From Undaria pinnatifida (lineage: Eukaryota; Sar; Phaeophyceae; Laminariales; Alariaceae): a stretch of DNA of 64,000 nt. Positions 33,588 through 45,829 of this stretch are shown piece after piece. Under the pieces are notes generated by a model that had not been told where the DNA came from, did no database searches, and was given only the letters and a program-made list of their open reading frames with translations. The position numbers were made by a program, and so were the translations under genes. Position 1 is the stretch's first letter; the number at the start of each line of letters is the position of its first letter. Location: positions 11,984,718 through 12,048,717 of the forward strand of contig JABAKD010000022.1 in NCBI GenBank assembly GCA_012845835.1. Direction: 5' to 3'.

Positions 33588-34930
33588 GTTGGAGGAGGGG
33601 GGGGGGGGTGGGGGGCGTTGTTTCCCCCCCATCTCTCTGACATGCCTAAGGAATGGGGGGGGTAGTGGCGTCGTCGTCCCTTCCTATCCCACCGCCTCCT
33701 TGCGGAGTGGGGGGGGGAGACTCGCATCAACCCCCCTCTATCCCCCAGAATTGCCTGGAGGGGAGGGGGGGGGGCGTAGTGGTGTCGCCTCCCGCCTCCT
33801 TGCCCCCTCTCTGAATGCCTGCCTGCGCAAGCCCTTGTAGTGTGTGAAAAGCCGGCCGAGTTTTTCAAGCGTCTTTCAAGAGGGATTGGCAGAGCACGCG
33901 TGCGTTGTTTTGAGAAAAGGCCAGGACAGACATGTGGATGGATGGACAAATCTCCTTCGTTTCTATTTTGGTTTTCGATTTGTCTTTTCTTTTTCGGCTT
34001 GTATTTCGTTTCCGTTGTATTTCGTTTTCGATTGTAATTTGTTTTCGAATTGTAATTCGTTTTCGATTGTATTTTGTTTTCGTTGTATTTCGTTTTTTCC
34101 TCCAGGTAAATATAGGTGAGATGCTGGTGCGTGTGGGATGCGGCTAGTTTAGAAGCTCTAGTCGTCCGTCTCCGACGCTCATTTTTTTGTGTTCGATCGA
34201 CGATGTTTGCGTAGGCTGGTGGGTTGGTTGGATAATTCGTTTTGTGTTTTGGTTGTTGCGGGGAGGGGGGGCACGAGGTGCGGCACTGATGATGTAGACT
34301 CGGCTCGCCCCCCCCCCCCCGCCCCTCGCACGGCCTACGTGCATGTTGATCGCGCGCCGCTACTGTGGCGGTGTCCCGCCCCTTTTGTTGCTTTCCTGGA
34401 GTACATTTTTTGTTTCTTCTGTTTTTGTTTCGTTTTGTTTTGTTCTGTTTGTTTGTTTTTGTTTTTTTCTCCTTCCGATAATCTGGCCTTCTGTCTCAAG
34501 TTGTTGCTGTGTGCTCAAAGGGTACATGCGTGGGTGACGACGCGGCCAGTAGTCGGACGGACTTCACAAAAAAACGGATGGACAGACAGACAGACAGGCA
34601 GGCAGGCGAAACGGACGGAAAGCAGCGTAATTAAAGTACCTGGTAGATATTTTTGGCGGCCAACCAATTTTGTTTCGCATTATTTGGTGCATGGTACGGC
34701 ATTTGGAGCACGGTATGATACGGTAAGGCGTTTTGGTGCATACATGGCATTCTGTGCATGCCATGCGGGCATGCAAGACGCTATGTCCAGCTGTAGTAGT
34801 CGTCCTCTGCCTACCGCCGTTTGTAGCAGACTGGAGGTGGTGTGACACCGCAGGAAAAATGGTCCTCTAGTCTCCAGGGGAGGGAGGTTCCTGGGGGGGG
34901 GGAGGGGGGGGGAGGGGGGGGGGGGGGATC
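33588..34930 (+). other. kinase 3' flank, no gene
   Basis: G-runs and inverted C-runs at 33595-33790, then a 'tttcgttttcgattgtaa' degenerate repeat at about 33960-34110. A G-rich block at 34888-34928 consists of runs of 8 or more G, potential quadruplex-forming DNA. A 218-codon frame at 34189-34845 is Phe/Cys-rich and shows no domain; I do not call it. Confidence 0.6.
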
Positions 34931-35084
34931 CTGGTTCGCTGCTAGTCACTCAGGCGGCACAAGGCAGGATATTTCATCTATCCGATGAATAGGCGGGACG
35001 AGCTGTTGCATGCTTTTGACGGCGGTCGACCAATGGATGGCGTCGCCCATCGTGATAAGCTCCCGATATTCCTAGCTCAATTTT

Positions 35085-35320
35085 TTTCATTTGTATCGGT
35101 ATGAAAATCGGTATTTTTGAAATCGGTACCGGCATCGAACTCGAAGTTTCAAGTTGGAAAAACGGAATCGGAATTACATCGATATCGAAGTCGGTATCGG
35201 AACCGAATTTGGTATTGAAGAAAAAAAAAGGAATCAGTATCAAAATCGGTATCGGAATCGCGTTCGGCATTGGTATCGGAATTAAGAGCTATATTTCCAT
35301 CGGTATCGGAAAATCGCGAT
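35085..35320 (+). repeat. degenerate ATCGGTAT repeat
   Basis: Repeated 'atcggtatcgga', 'aatcggtat' words; one frame reads a Gly-Ile pattern. Considered low-complexity DNA. Confidence 0.75.
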
Positions 35321-35329
35321 CATGGGCTC

Positions 35330-37200
35330 TCAGGGTGTGGCGAGAACAAGGCAGTTGTTAGTGGCAAAAGGTTTGCACGGCCCGGCGGCCGACTGGTCTA
35401 TAGTAGTAGAATATGGCAGAGGCACATTTTGCTTTTTTGGTTGTTGCTGCCCTTAATTGCGGAAGATTATTTAGTGCTTCCTCGGTCTACTGATCGGTTG
35501 ATTGGTTGATTGGTTGGTTGGTTGATTAGTTGGTTGATTAGTTGGTTAATTATTGGTTGGTTGGTGGGTTGTAGGTTGTAGCTTCTGCAGTTAGCTGGTC
35601 GTGTATTTTCAACTAACTGATGTTTTTTTTTTCGTTCTTTTCCTCAGTACGCTTTTTAGGCGTCGTCGTGACCGCCATCATCATCGTCCACCGTTCGTTT
35701 GATGGTTGAAGCAGGTCGTTTTTCCCGCTGTAGATAGCATGCGCGTGTGCCCTTGTGCCGGCGTAGAGGTGGGATGGGAGACGCGGGGAAGCAAATACGG
35801 GGGGAGAACAGGGGAGGGGATGGATAGGAAGAGGAAGAGGAAGAAAAAACGCCTCATCGTTGTATGTGCATACCATAATATCATTTTCGTGCCTATTCGC
35901 TTTTGCTTGATTGAGCGATTTTTCAACGTACCGCTTGCCCCCCTCGATGAAGGTGTTTTTGGTGTCGTGCGTGCTTGGTGAATAATATAACGTACTCGGA
36001 ATGCTATTTTATTTTTGTGGATTCAACACTCGTTTTTTTGTTTTTCTCAATTTTTTGTTCCACGCCCACGCCCTCGGTCTACCGTCTTCTCTACATCTCC
36101 TCTGACCCGACCCGACCGGACCCATGAGATTTGAAAACTTCCCGACTCGACCCGACCTGATCCGTGAGATTGTTCTCCATGCTTACCTTTATTAGCAGAA
36201 CGCACGCGAGCTCTCAAAGAGCGAGTCTCTACCGATTTTCGGGCACAGAGGGCTTCGATGCCGGCAGGGGACCAACACCAGAGCTAATGCGAGGTGCCTC
36301 TGGTTGCCACGCGGGGAGGGCTCGGCCGTGCGGTGCTGGTGGTGTTGATGTGGCCGTAATGGATGCCTGGAGTCTCCCAGACGGATTTTTTTTTTGTGTT
36401 GTACCAGTGTACGAAAACACTACGATGTATCTAGTCAAGAAAGGCACCAAAAGCTGCCACGATTTAGAGCCAGGAAATGCGCCAAAGTAGCTGTTGACGG
36501 CCGCGCCATTTTTATTAGAAAAAGCGAAATCGACATTTAATCGGGGCTTATTTCGGCCAAGCCGCGTGGAATCGAAAAAACGGGTGGTTCTTCCGTCCGC
36601 TGTGGAGTTTCGTGCTGAAGGCATCAAGGGCTTATGGGGCCGCCGGGTTTCAGTAGGTGGCACGGCAAGGCGGGATGATGAGAGGACAATGTCTCGCTGG
36701 AAGCACAAGAAAGTGCGAGCGTCGAGCGTGACGGATTATCTGTTCTCCTGCGCCCCTCTAGCTGACTCAATGGTCAGTCGTGTTCTTCGGTGAAATCCTT
36801 CCTCTGTCGTCCTCGTACATACCGTTGCTCTACCAGCAGCGCAGTCCCCGACACATAATCAGACACAAAACATCCTTTCCACAGACTATCGTTCGTCACT
36901 TTATTTTATTACTGTTATTATTATTGTTTAAGTCCCCCGATGATATAGCGTGCGAGTAGTAGATAGATGTCGTTCCGATATAAGTCAGAGAATATCCTTC
37001 CGTTAAGCAGGGCCTTCCCGACGCTCACGAACTTTCAGCTGCAAAATGAATGTAACACGCACAAGAAAAGGGGGCACGGTACCCACAAGCAAGTCTTAAG
37101 AGGTGCATGTATTAATAGTAACAGGGTACTCACTAAAAGGGTTGCAGTGTGTGCTCACAAAAGGGGTAGGTCTATACCCTTGGATTTCCGATTTTCGAGA
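35330..37200. other. intergenic, no supported gene
   Basis: Contains GGTT(G/A)ATT repeats at 35490-35560 and short frames without recognisable domains, including opposing frames at 36164-36708. Sequence around 36990-37180 ('cgacgctcacgaa', 'ctcacaaaaggggta') resembles 37530-37785, suggesting another local duplication around the MITE. Confidence 0.5.
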
Positions 37201-37206
37201 GCCCGT

Positions 37207-37475
37207 GACCCAGGCTACGGTAGGGGGGTCCCCTTTTGGGCCTTTTACTTCAGTGGCTAGGGGTCACTCGCGCGAGTAACCCCTTTGTTCCTATTCAATC
37301 TTACGTGTTCTTTATGTTTTACATTGACGAAATCAATCCTCAATGCAAAGGTGATCTAAGCTGCGGCAAACCAAGTTCCTAAATCATCTTCATCCGTAGG
37401 GTACAGAGCTACTCGTGCGAGTGGCTCAAACACACCAGTGAAAACGGGGGTACCCCCCCTACCGTAGCCTTGGTC
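37207..37475. mobile_element. complete MITE with GGCTACGG termini
   Basis: Terminal inverted repeats GGCTACGGTAGGGGGG (37213) and its inverse ending at 37469, extendable by several bases with one mismatch. The interior carries two palindromes, CACTCGCGCGAGT-like (37264-37280) and ACTCGTGCGAGT (37411-37423). It is about 260 bp, too short for a transposase. Related partial copies lie at 4345-4450 and 30080-30330, and single palindromes at 38247, 50244 and 50416. Confidence 0.8.
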
Positions 37476-37794
37476 CCGTGTCATGACACCCCCCGAGCCA
37501 CCAATATTCTCTCCTCGATCATCACCTGATTACCGACGCTCACGAATGTTCCGTAATGAAAAAGACGCACTAACTTACGGAGGCTTTTTTTTTAGCTGTG
37601 TGCCCGCGTTTTGGCGACAAGCTACTCGAAAATTGTGTAGGATAACATTGGCAGTTCTGAAAGGGTTATTATGCAATACCTGGTAAAAAAAGGGATCAAT
37701 TCATTGCAAAAATAAAAGGGATAATAAGAACGATACCCCCCACACAAGGCGTGCATAATGATTGCTCTCAAAAGGGGTACTACTGCTGTTTGTA

Positions 37795-38125
37795 CCACCT
37801 CGGACTGATTCTACGATAGCCCCCCCCCCCCCCCCCCCAATCGAAAACAAATCCTGACCGAAACCCACGAATGGCCACGTGTGCTAAACCAGCGATTTTC
37901 TTTAACGAACGTTTCATCATGGCTGCTCTCGGTAGGAGGAAGGATGCCATGGAATATATGCCCATTCATTTATCTTCTGATTTGCAAATGACCATCGAAC
38001 GATGACGTCGGGTTGGCAAAAGGAACACCGTATTTCAGGAGGTTCGGCCAGGAACTGGTTTCAAAACCGGATACTTCGTGAAAAAAGTTTGGGGGGGCTA
38101 ACGGCAAAACGACTCCTCGACGGCT
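37795..38125 (+). repeat. dispersed repeat family D, left copy
   Basis: Shares with 47880-48200, in the same order: 'gcgattttctt.aacgaacg', 'catggctgctc', 'gatgacgtcggg', 'acaccgtatttcagga', 'ttttgaaaccgg' (or 'tttcaaaaccgg') and 'gttgggggggcta'. The copies are diverged and lie on either side of the Gypsy relic. Confidence 0.75.
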
Positions 38126-38134
38126 ACGGTATGA

Positions 38135-38205
38135 AAATACGTGGAAGTGTGGTGAGCTAAAGCTTTATTTTTCCCCATCCGCCGGAGGATAAAAAAAAAA
38201 AAAAA
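38135..38205 (+). repeat. inverted-repeat partner of 49945-50025, poly-A ended
   Basis: 'aaaatacgtggaagtgtggt', 'gagctaaagctttatttttc' and 'cccatccgccggaggat' followed by a poly-A run. The exact reverse complement occurs at 49945-50025. A poly-A end suggests a retrotransposed element. Confidence 0.75.
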
Positions 38206-38299
38206 AGTATGGGGAGTAGCCCCTTTTATACCATACTGCCGGGTTTGAGCCACTCGCCCGAGGAGTCATCCCACGTTATGGGTTGCAGCTGTACGATTG

Positions 38300-39960
38300 C
38301 GCCAAAAAATGTGTAGCTGGCCAATTGAGCTCCTCACGTGAGGAACTATTGGTTAGTCTAGTGTAAAGTAATTTCACAAGTACATACCAGGTATTTTTTT
38401 CAGGACCAAGGCACAGAAGCTTGGTCGGGTTGTGCTGCGAACGAATGCCTTTTGCGATGTCTTTTTTCGGGTGAGATATTTGAGTTCCTCGTGTGAGGAG
38501 CTCAGGGGCTTTCTGCTGCCCCGGTACCGTGGGAAGGCTCCGAGTGCTTCTGTACCCCGAGTCTACCGTAGGACAAGAGGGCAGATGTGTTGTATGACGG
38601 CCATCTCGTCCAAAACCATTGGTCTGGGTACTCTGGCGGTTCGTGTGAGCACTGAAAGAAGGCTTTCGAGGCAATTTTGTTTGGCGCAATGTAGCCATCT
38701 ATATAGACTAGCTCCGTTCCTTTTGCGGTTTTTAGCAACGCACAAAAACAACAGCGCAAAACCTTGACCCCCTTTGTAGCACCGCATTCCCGACACGGGG
38801 ACAAAGCACTCTGTTGGTTGTCCTTATTATGAACACGGCAGTTAGGACCCATTTTATATGATGATGGGGGAGTTCCACGTATTGATGAGGGATTTATTAT
38901 GTATATGGTATAAGGGGACAGTCAGCGGGAGGAATGGGAGGTTTATCCCGCCGATTGCTTCCTTGCATGAATCGCCACGAGCTGTGTCACTCGACGGCTG
39001 GATAATATAAGAGTTCTTGTGTCACCGTCTTGAGTCATCATCACGCCTTCCCGCGCCAGCTACGTGTACACCTTTAGAGATCTATCAATACACTCTTCTT
39101 GGAGTTAGGGTAGGATACGTTTAGCGGCTGGAAACGGGTTAGCACCGCAAAGAAGCAGGGGGGTCATGCACGCGCGTAGGTAGAGCTACCTGCTAAAACG
39201 AGTATCTAGAATGACCCCCCTGCAGTACACTCTTGGTCGACACTTTCCACAGCCCGAAACCAACTTGACTGCGGACGAACAACTGACAGCCAGTATGCAC
39301 AGGCTATGATAATAGATTTTCTTTGGCCGGGGCGCGTGCGGTGACACTTAAACCACAGCCCGAAACCAACTTGACCCCGGAGGAAAAGCCGGCAGCCAGG
39401 ATGAAGAAGCAACAGCGACGCAAGAGGGGCTGGTAATAGGTCAGCGGCTACGAAGCGTCAGGGAAAATGCTACCTTACAGCAGAAAACCTCAAAAACGAA
39501 GAACTGAAGACCTGAAACAGGGCGCAGAACACTCCAGCGAATGGCGGGATCGACAGGCGCGAGAGCTATCACTTCCGCAGATTGGCGAGGGAAACGGGGC
39601 CAGAGAAAAGGGAAAACGGGAACTATGCAGAAAAAAAAATAGAAACAAAAACAAAATGCGAAAGCGCTGGGGTCGAGGGTGGAAAAGTAAAAAAACTTCA
39701 CGAGCAAAACCCCAAGCGGGCTTGCAAAAACGTACCAGAACGCGCTACGTACGAAACCCAATTCGCTCGCGCGGAATGGACATCGTGCCCCACCCTGCGG
39801 GGGCGACGTCGAAACCGGGCGGAAAATTCCCCGAGAAAAACTGAATAAAAAACCCAGAACGAAAACGAATGTCCCCCGAAGAAGCAAAATTCAAAACCGG
39901 GAAAGCCCGATCAAAATACTCGAGGGCAGTGGTGGCTTGAACGTCAACTAGCCACGCCCG
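38300..39960. other. intergenic, no supported gene
   Basis: Apart from the foldback at 39155-39223 and a direct repeat of 'ccacagcccgaaaccaactt' (39247 and 39353), I see only short frames without recognisable domains. An open frame at 39441-39887 (-) just beyond the Gypsy 3' end could belong to that element, but shows no motif. Confidence 0.45.
39155..39223. repeat. 69-bp foldback element
   Basis: GCAGGGGGGTCAT at 39155 and its exact inverse ATGACCCCCCTGC ending at 39223 bracket 43 bp that contain a second inverted pair (gtaggtagagctacct). Could be a tiny MITE or a structural hairpin. Confidence 0.75.
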
Positions 39961-39970
39961 CGCCTCGAAA

Positions 39971-40483
39971 TTAATCTACTGGTACGTTACCTTGAATCCC
40001 GCGCGCAACTGATCTACCCCGACGGAATTGAAGGCACCAGGAACCTTGAACACCTCCTGTCGGAGTCGTGGAGTGAGCCGGAGAGAGCGGAAGCTTGATC
40101 GGTCCCGGGTCGTCTAGAAAACGTAACAAGTATTCCACGTCGATGGATGTGCGAGCGCTGATTTTCCCAAGCCACCACAAGCCATCATCGGCTTTGTGCC
40201 AAAAATGGGCCCCTTTGGGGAGCACCGTGATGCTGTAGTGGCGTAACCAGTCAGCGCGCGGCACACAGCCGTAGCCTGGTGCCAAGAAACGTTCGCCGTT
40301 AGCACGAGAAAGCTCCCGTTGTGCAGCTCCAATGCGCATCTGGCGATACAGGCGGTCGGTTTGGCGGTGTTGGTTCGGAGTGCCAGCCCAGTAGAGCAAA
40401 TTCTGCCGGCGTGAGAGCTGGAGGTCCATCTCCCGTTCCCGCCACGGATGGGAGGGCCCAGTCCAATGCGTCTCGTACGTCAC
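39971..40483 (-). pseudogene. Gypsy C-terminal chromo/Tudor-like module
   Basis: 170-codon frame with 'AHFWHKADDGLWWLGKISAR' and 'YLLRFLDDPGP', an aromatic-cage-like small beta domain of the sort that follows integrase in chromoviral Gypsy elements and targets chromatin. Whether it is a chromodomain or a Tudor-like fold cannot be decided by eye. Confidence 0.55.
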
Positions 40484-40819
40484 ATCACCGCGATGATCCC
40501 ATCCCTGCTACGGAGCGATTGATGGCCATGCCGCTGATCCTTTCCACCTCTAGCCGCTGGAGGGGCGCCGACACGTCGTCTTGGGTCACTTGATTTGGGG
40601 GGGGGGGGGGATTTTTTCGTATAATTGTAGAGCACGTTACTGCGTCAACACATCCAGAAGGTAGTTACTAATAGGCATGTCGCCGCGGTCGTGGGCGTTG
40701 GTGCAGGGCTTGCAGCGCTCGACGGAGACGCGGCGGCGCGCTTCCGCGCCGGGCATGTCTGTGGGGAGGTTCAAATAGAGGAGCTTGTCCCCGAGAGGGG
40801 AACCGTCCGGTGTGTCGCT

Positions 40820-41050
40820 AGTGGTGCAGGGGGCCGACGGCAAGAATCTTGTAGGGGCCCGTCCAATTTAGCGCGAATTTGGTCTTGAGCACATTTGCAT
40901 CCGTGCCGGCTTTCGCGCCTTGGCGAATAGTGGAGGCCGTATTATACAGCCAAACCCAATTACCAAGAACGAAGTTGGGTACCTGGCGCAAAGCGTCCGC
41001 GAGGACGGAGCTTCGCCATTCCACACGGAAAACTGTTAAGGCATGCATCT
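40820..41050 (-). pseudogene. Gypsy integrase GPY/F module
   Basis: Contains 'VPNFVLGNWVWLYN' and 'FALNWTGPYKILAV', the WTGPYKI signature of the integrase C-terminal GPY/F domain. Confidence 0.8.
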
Positions 41051-41159
41051 CGCGAACAATATCCTTGGCGCGCTGTTGGCGTTCTGACGCCAGGCCGCGG
41101 TATACGAGGTGGTCGAGGGCCAGGCTCTGACTTATTTCGACCGCGGAGCCCGCGGTCGA

Positions 41160-42160
41160 AATTAGTCAGAGGGAGGCGCGGGAGCCTGCCCATGTGAACC
41201 TCGTTGGGGGTCAAGCCGGTGGCGGCACTGACCGAATTGTTGTAGGCGAATACCATGTGCGGCAGATGTGCAACCCAATCGTCTTGGCGTTCGTTGACGA
41301 CCAACAGCCAGTACTTGGGCCATTGTGTGGTTAACGCGCTCCACATTACCGTTGCCGCTTGGATGGTAGGAGCTGGTGGCCATTTTTCGAACACCAAAAA
41401 GCTCATATACGACGTGGGAAAGCTTGGAGCAGAACTGGAGGCCGTTGTCCGAGAGGATGCTACGTGGACACCCCCAAAGGGGAATGTACGGGTTGATAAG
41501 AATGTTGGCCGTGCCTTCAGCTGTAAAATTAGCGGCGGTGACGGCGAACATGTTCGCACGACGGCTAAAGCGGTCGGTGAAAAGCAAAATATAGGTGTTA
41601 CCGCGGGGCGTGACCGGCAATGGCCCAAAATAGTCCACGCTTACCGCAGTGCCCGGCCCCGGAGGGAGGAGAATCGAAATGACGGGCTATCGAACCGTCA
41701 GTCGCGGTGTCTTCCGCGCTTGGCACTTCAAGCAATGGCGCAACCACCAGCGGGTGTATATGCCCATTCCTATCCACCAATGGAAAAGTTCGAGCATGCG
41801 AAGTGTGAGTGCCGTGTGCCTAGATGGCAGGGAGCAGTCGATGGCAGGTTTGCATGATCCAAGGGCGCATGAGTAGCGGCATGTAAATACGGATTGGTTT
41901 GTCGCTCAAAAGGCAAGCCGCGCGCCCCGCAGGCTGAAGGAGTAGTGGGCCGGGGTTGGATTACGGACGAGGGGGACAATGTCCTCGTCGGTAGTATGGA
42001 GGCGGTCTTTGCCAGCGAGCTTCTGGATCTCCGAGAGGGCGGGGCGCTGGTGTGAGGGGAAACGCGCTAAGACTTCGGTGGGCGAGGCCAATGGCCGGCC
42101 GAGAAGAATGTATTGTATGGCGGCGTAGCACGTAGGCTCTGCACGTTGCCTCTCTCCCAC
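41160..42160 (-). pseudogene. Gypsy integrase, zinc-binding and catalytic core
   Basis: DDE-type core: first Asp in 'MDYFGPLPVT' (about 41,630), second in 'ILSDNGLQFCS' (about 41,450) and Glu in 'GNGNVERVNH' (about 41,345). Upstream segments in other frames contain remnants of the HHCC zinc-binding region. Frame changes between the parts show decay. Confidence 0.85.
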
Positions 42161-42990
42161 TCGGCGTGCGAATAACGCGCAGCGGAATCACCAAAGTGTA
42201 GTTCGGCAGCAGCGCCGAGGGCGTCCAAATCGGCCGTAGGGGCCGCGGAGGAAGCTCTGAAGGGTTCGAGAGCCCTAAAAGCGGTAGACCCAACGACTCC
42301 GCTCGGTCGCGGTCAGATGGGATGGGTACCGTCGGGACAGGCGTTGGGGCTCGAGATGCGCTCGGGGCGGCAGCCAAAGGCAGCCGAGGGCGCGGAACGC
42401 GCGGAGCGCGCGGAGCAGGGTCGACCCGAGAGGAAGACGTCCGCGGAACCCTGCCGGGTCCGAAACCGTAGTCGACGGCAGGCTGCGCGGCATCGGCCGC
42501 AGCGACTGTTCTTCGGCGCGCCCGAGTGGAGATGCGGCCCGTAGGCGGCCGTGCCACTGAAGCCTCCGATGGGGGCGTAGGGGCCCGCGGGAGTAAGTCT
42601 GACGGAGTAGCCCCGGAGGGCACCGCGAAAACCGGAGTGAAAGTGGTGTCGGCGGCAGGCCAAAATGACGCGCGGCCGAGGCGGTAATCACCGATACCGA
42701 CGAAAGAAGAAACACGGGCGACGAATCTCCCGGTGGGAGCGAGCAGAGAGGTCGTCAATCCTCATACGTGGCCCGTGTGCGCGAGAATCGCGAAAATCAG
42801 TGGAGGTAAAAGGGGGAGCCCCACCCAAGACGGCGCTATCGGGTTGGGGCACCAGCCCACCCAAGCCAATGCCGGGGACCGATGTGGAGGGGGTAGGCAG
42901 GCCGCAAGCCCTAACGAGGTATATGGCCTCATCGTCGACAGGGGTGAGGCGGCCAGAACCGCTGCGATCGTGCTCAGTCGACGGCTGTGG
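42100..42990 (-). pseudogene. Gypsy RNase H-integrase spacer, Pro/Ala-rich
   Basis: Two overlapping frames give about 300 residues between RNase H and integrase, including the longest uninterrupted frame of the element (41961-42758). Composition is Pro, Ala and Arg with no domain recognised. Longer than the tether usual in Gypsy elements. Confidence 0.5.
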
Positions 42991-43530
42991 CAACCGCGAG
43001 AGAAAGTCTCAGCATTACCATTTGCGCTTCCTCTTAGGTACTCTAGTGTGTAGTCAAACGCAGTGAGGTACACGAGCCACCTCTGGACTTGCGCGTTGTG
43101 GTCTCCAACTTTTCCGACATTTTCCAGAGCCTTGTGTGGTCCCAGAAAATGCAAAACTTCGTACCTCAAAGGTAGCCTCAAAGGCGCTTGGTTGCCCGTA
43201 CGATGCTGCCTGCTTCCAAATCGAGCAGGCTTACAATGTCTTCCCGAGTCGAGGGTAGCGCGGCTAACATAGGCCATGGGCCTCACGGAGCCGCCAGGCT
43301 GTTCTTGCTCTAGCGTAGCGCCAAAGCAGTCAATGCTGGCGCCGCAGTACACACGAAACGGGCGGGAGCCGTCCTCCACGGCGTCCCAATCGGAGAAGAC
43401 CAGGAACGGTGGAGCGGCGAGCTCCGCGAGAATGTCACGCACGATGACTTCCACGCTCGTCGTGAACAAACATTTGACGCCCTTCTTGAAGAGGGCCGAG
43501 ATTGGTCGAATCCGTTTGGACATCTCCGGC
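42990..43530 (-). pseudogene. Gypsy RNase H domain
   Basis: 'FRVYCGASIDCFGATLEQEQ' corresponds to the RNase H strand usually reading DAS..G.GA.L.Q, here with CGAS in place of the Asp. 'VQRWLVYLTAFDYTLEYLRG' matches the conserved RW...L..Y.....Y..G end. Frame changes occur after 'LDSGRH'. Confidence 0.75.
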
Positions 43531-43579
43531 AGAAATTTTCGGTAGTACGAAAGGCCACCTAGGAGAGAGCGCAGCTGTT

Positions 43580-44260
43580 ACAGGTTGCGGGGCATGGGCA
43601 TGAGAGTCAAAGCCGACGCCTTCTCGGCGTCTGGGCGCACGCCCGCGGGCGGGATGAAGCGGCCCAGGAAATCACCGTCCGTCGCGCAGTCTGAATTTCG
43701 AGGGAGAGAGCTTGAGGTTGTGCTTGCGCAGTCGCTCGAAGAGGGCACGGATGGTTTCAACGTGGGTCGACGGGTCTGAGTCGAACACGATCACATCGTC
43801 CAGGTATGCCGCAACCTGTTCCAAGCCCTTGGTAACCTCGTTGATCACCTTCACAAACCAACCAGGCGACGCGCTGCTGCCCCGAGGCATAACCAGCCAC
43901 TCGCAAAAGGCCCGTGAGGGTGCAGAATGCCGTGAGTAGAACTGTGTCCTTGTGGGCGGTTATCTGGTGAAACGACGTCACTAGATCTCGAAAAGCGAGA
44001 AAACGCGACTCCCTTGCCCAAAGAGTCCAGAACCTGATCAACGCGTGGAATGGGCAGCTGGCTGAGTCTGATAATGTCGTTGAGCTTCTTGAACTTAACA
44101 GTGATCCGAACACCGCCCCAGATTTCTTTGGGACCACCACCAGGGGGCTCGAGTATGACGAAGTCGAGTGCTGGATCAGACCGGCAGCGAGGTACTGATT
44201 TCAGTGGCGTCCACCTCTTTGGCCAAAATCGGGTTGATGCGGTGGCCGGGAGGTGACAGG
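43580..44260 (-). pseudogene. Gypsy reverse transcriptase
   Basis: 'AYLDDVIVFD' (about 43,782-43,808) is the catalytic YxDD box. Upstream in another frame, 'DLVTSFHQITAHKDT' corresponds to the D-x-x-x-x-[FY]-H-Q-I palm motif and 'SQLPIP' to the fingers. The domain crosses at least two frames. Confidence 0.85.
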
Positions 44261-44956
44261 CGCGCTGCCCTCCCCGGTACCGAAATTTCGAAGGGCATCA
44301 GCTAGCAGGAGCCAAAATCCGTTTTGGAGCTGGATAAAACATCCGGAAATTCGCGGAGAACGTCGCCTAGTTCCTCGATGGCCGCAGGGGTCCACTCCGG
44401 GCTATGTCAGTCGAAAGGTATTTCGCGCAGATGCCTCGGCAGGCGGTGCCAGACGCGCAGGAACGAAACCCTTTGTTCGGGAGTCAAACGCTCGAGCAGG
44501 GCAGGCGAGGGCGAGGCCGTGGCTGCAGCTGCTGCGAGAGAGGGTTCCGAAATGGCCGTCACCTCAGAGGCGTGTTCGTGGGCGGGGAGACGGCTGGTGC
44601 ACTGAGCGTACTCTGGGAAACGGCAATGGGTGTGCGCATCAATGGGGCGTGGGCGACTCCCAGAAGGTCGCCGGGCTCGAGGTCGGTCGCGCCACTGATG
44701 GGCAGGACCTGTCGCCCTGAGGCGGCAAGATATTCTTCGGCAAAAAGAACGTCCGGCTGGGGCAACATTTCGACGAGATAGTGGCCTGTGAGAGCTGGTA
44801 GGCCGTTTCTGCGGACCAAGTTAACATCGAGCAGCTGAGGCTCGTCAGACAAAGTGACGCAATCGTCGCCATCGTAACAGAGGTGGAAACCTCCGCCAGA
44901 GGCTAGGGGGCCGGGTACAAAAGCCGACGCACTCGTGGGGGCATGGTGAGATATCG

Positions 44957-45709
44957 TCAGCTCCCCGAAAACTCTCTGATCAAAGGGGCGGGGGGGAAAG
45001 AGCGGTGGTAGGATCGCGTATTAAAACGCATCCAGCTATCACGTCCCAGGAGCACCGCGTGTTGCATAACTGGGGGCGGAACGACGCAGGCCCACACGGC
45101 GAGATAGCTCATCAACTGTTCAGCCCGCAAGAATTGAACGCTCAAGCGAACGCTCGTCGAAGTTCGTAGGGGAGCGGATTTGCCGAACGCTCCCCAGGAA
45201 CGAGGGGCAGAGCCCTGCTCGCAAATAACGGCGGCCGCGCCACCCGCAAGCATGTGTTCCAAGACGTTACGACGGATGAAAGTATGGGGGGAGCCAATGT
45301 CTAGGAGCGCGACACAACCAAAAACTGTAGAGGCGGTGGTTCCGCTATGCACGGTAATTTTGGTGGTAAAAGAGGCGTCGTCGAGCGTAATCGTGCCCCC
45401 GACGAAGCCCGGGCCGTGCTCGGGGAGCGAGGGCGTGTCCGCGGGCGTGGGCGCGGGGCAAGAGACGACAGCCAGCACATCGGGGCTGTGGTCCGCTGCC
45501 GCATCGGAAAAATGGGTCGAAAACTCGGAAGGAGGACCGGGGCAAGCACGTGCTGAAAGCCGAAGGCGCGTCAGCGGTGCGGAGTCAATCTCATCGATTC
45601 CCTCGGACAGAATCGGAGTGCAGAATTGAGGAGAAGAGGAGGGGTGTTCCAACCCGTCCATATTGTGGCGAAGGAGGTCGCGGACGGTAGGAAGAGCCTG
45701 CCCGAGCAA
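44957..45709 (-). pseudogene. Gypsy aspartic protease region
   Basis: A 250-codon open frame with 'CVALLDIGSPHTFIRR', a retropepsin active site with Ile in place of the usual Thr/Ser (DTGS to DIGS), and 'HAVLLGRDSWMRF', the later ILGxDW-like motif. Confidence 0.75.
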
Positions 45710-45829
45710 TTTTTTTCCTCGCCACGCGCGAGGTCATGGGCGTCGGGGTTGCCCGCCGGGAGGCCGATGCCCCACACCTGTGACCGCAGGTGGAGTTGTG
45801 TGACTGACTCTGGCCGTGTTGCCGGCCTG

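Noticed and set aside
34189-34845. 218-codon frame on the + strand
   Set aside because: Phe/Cys/Leu-rich over a T-rich repeat, no domain, no splice context.
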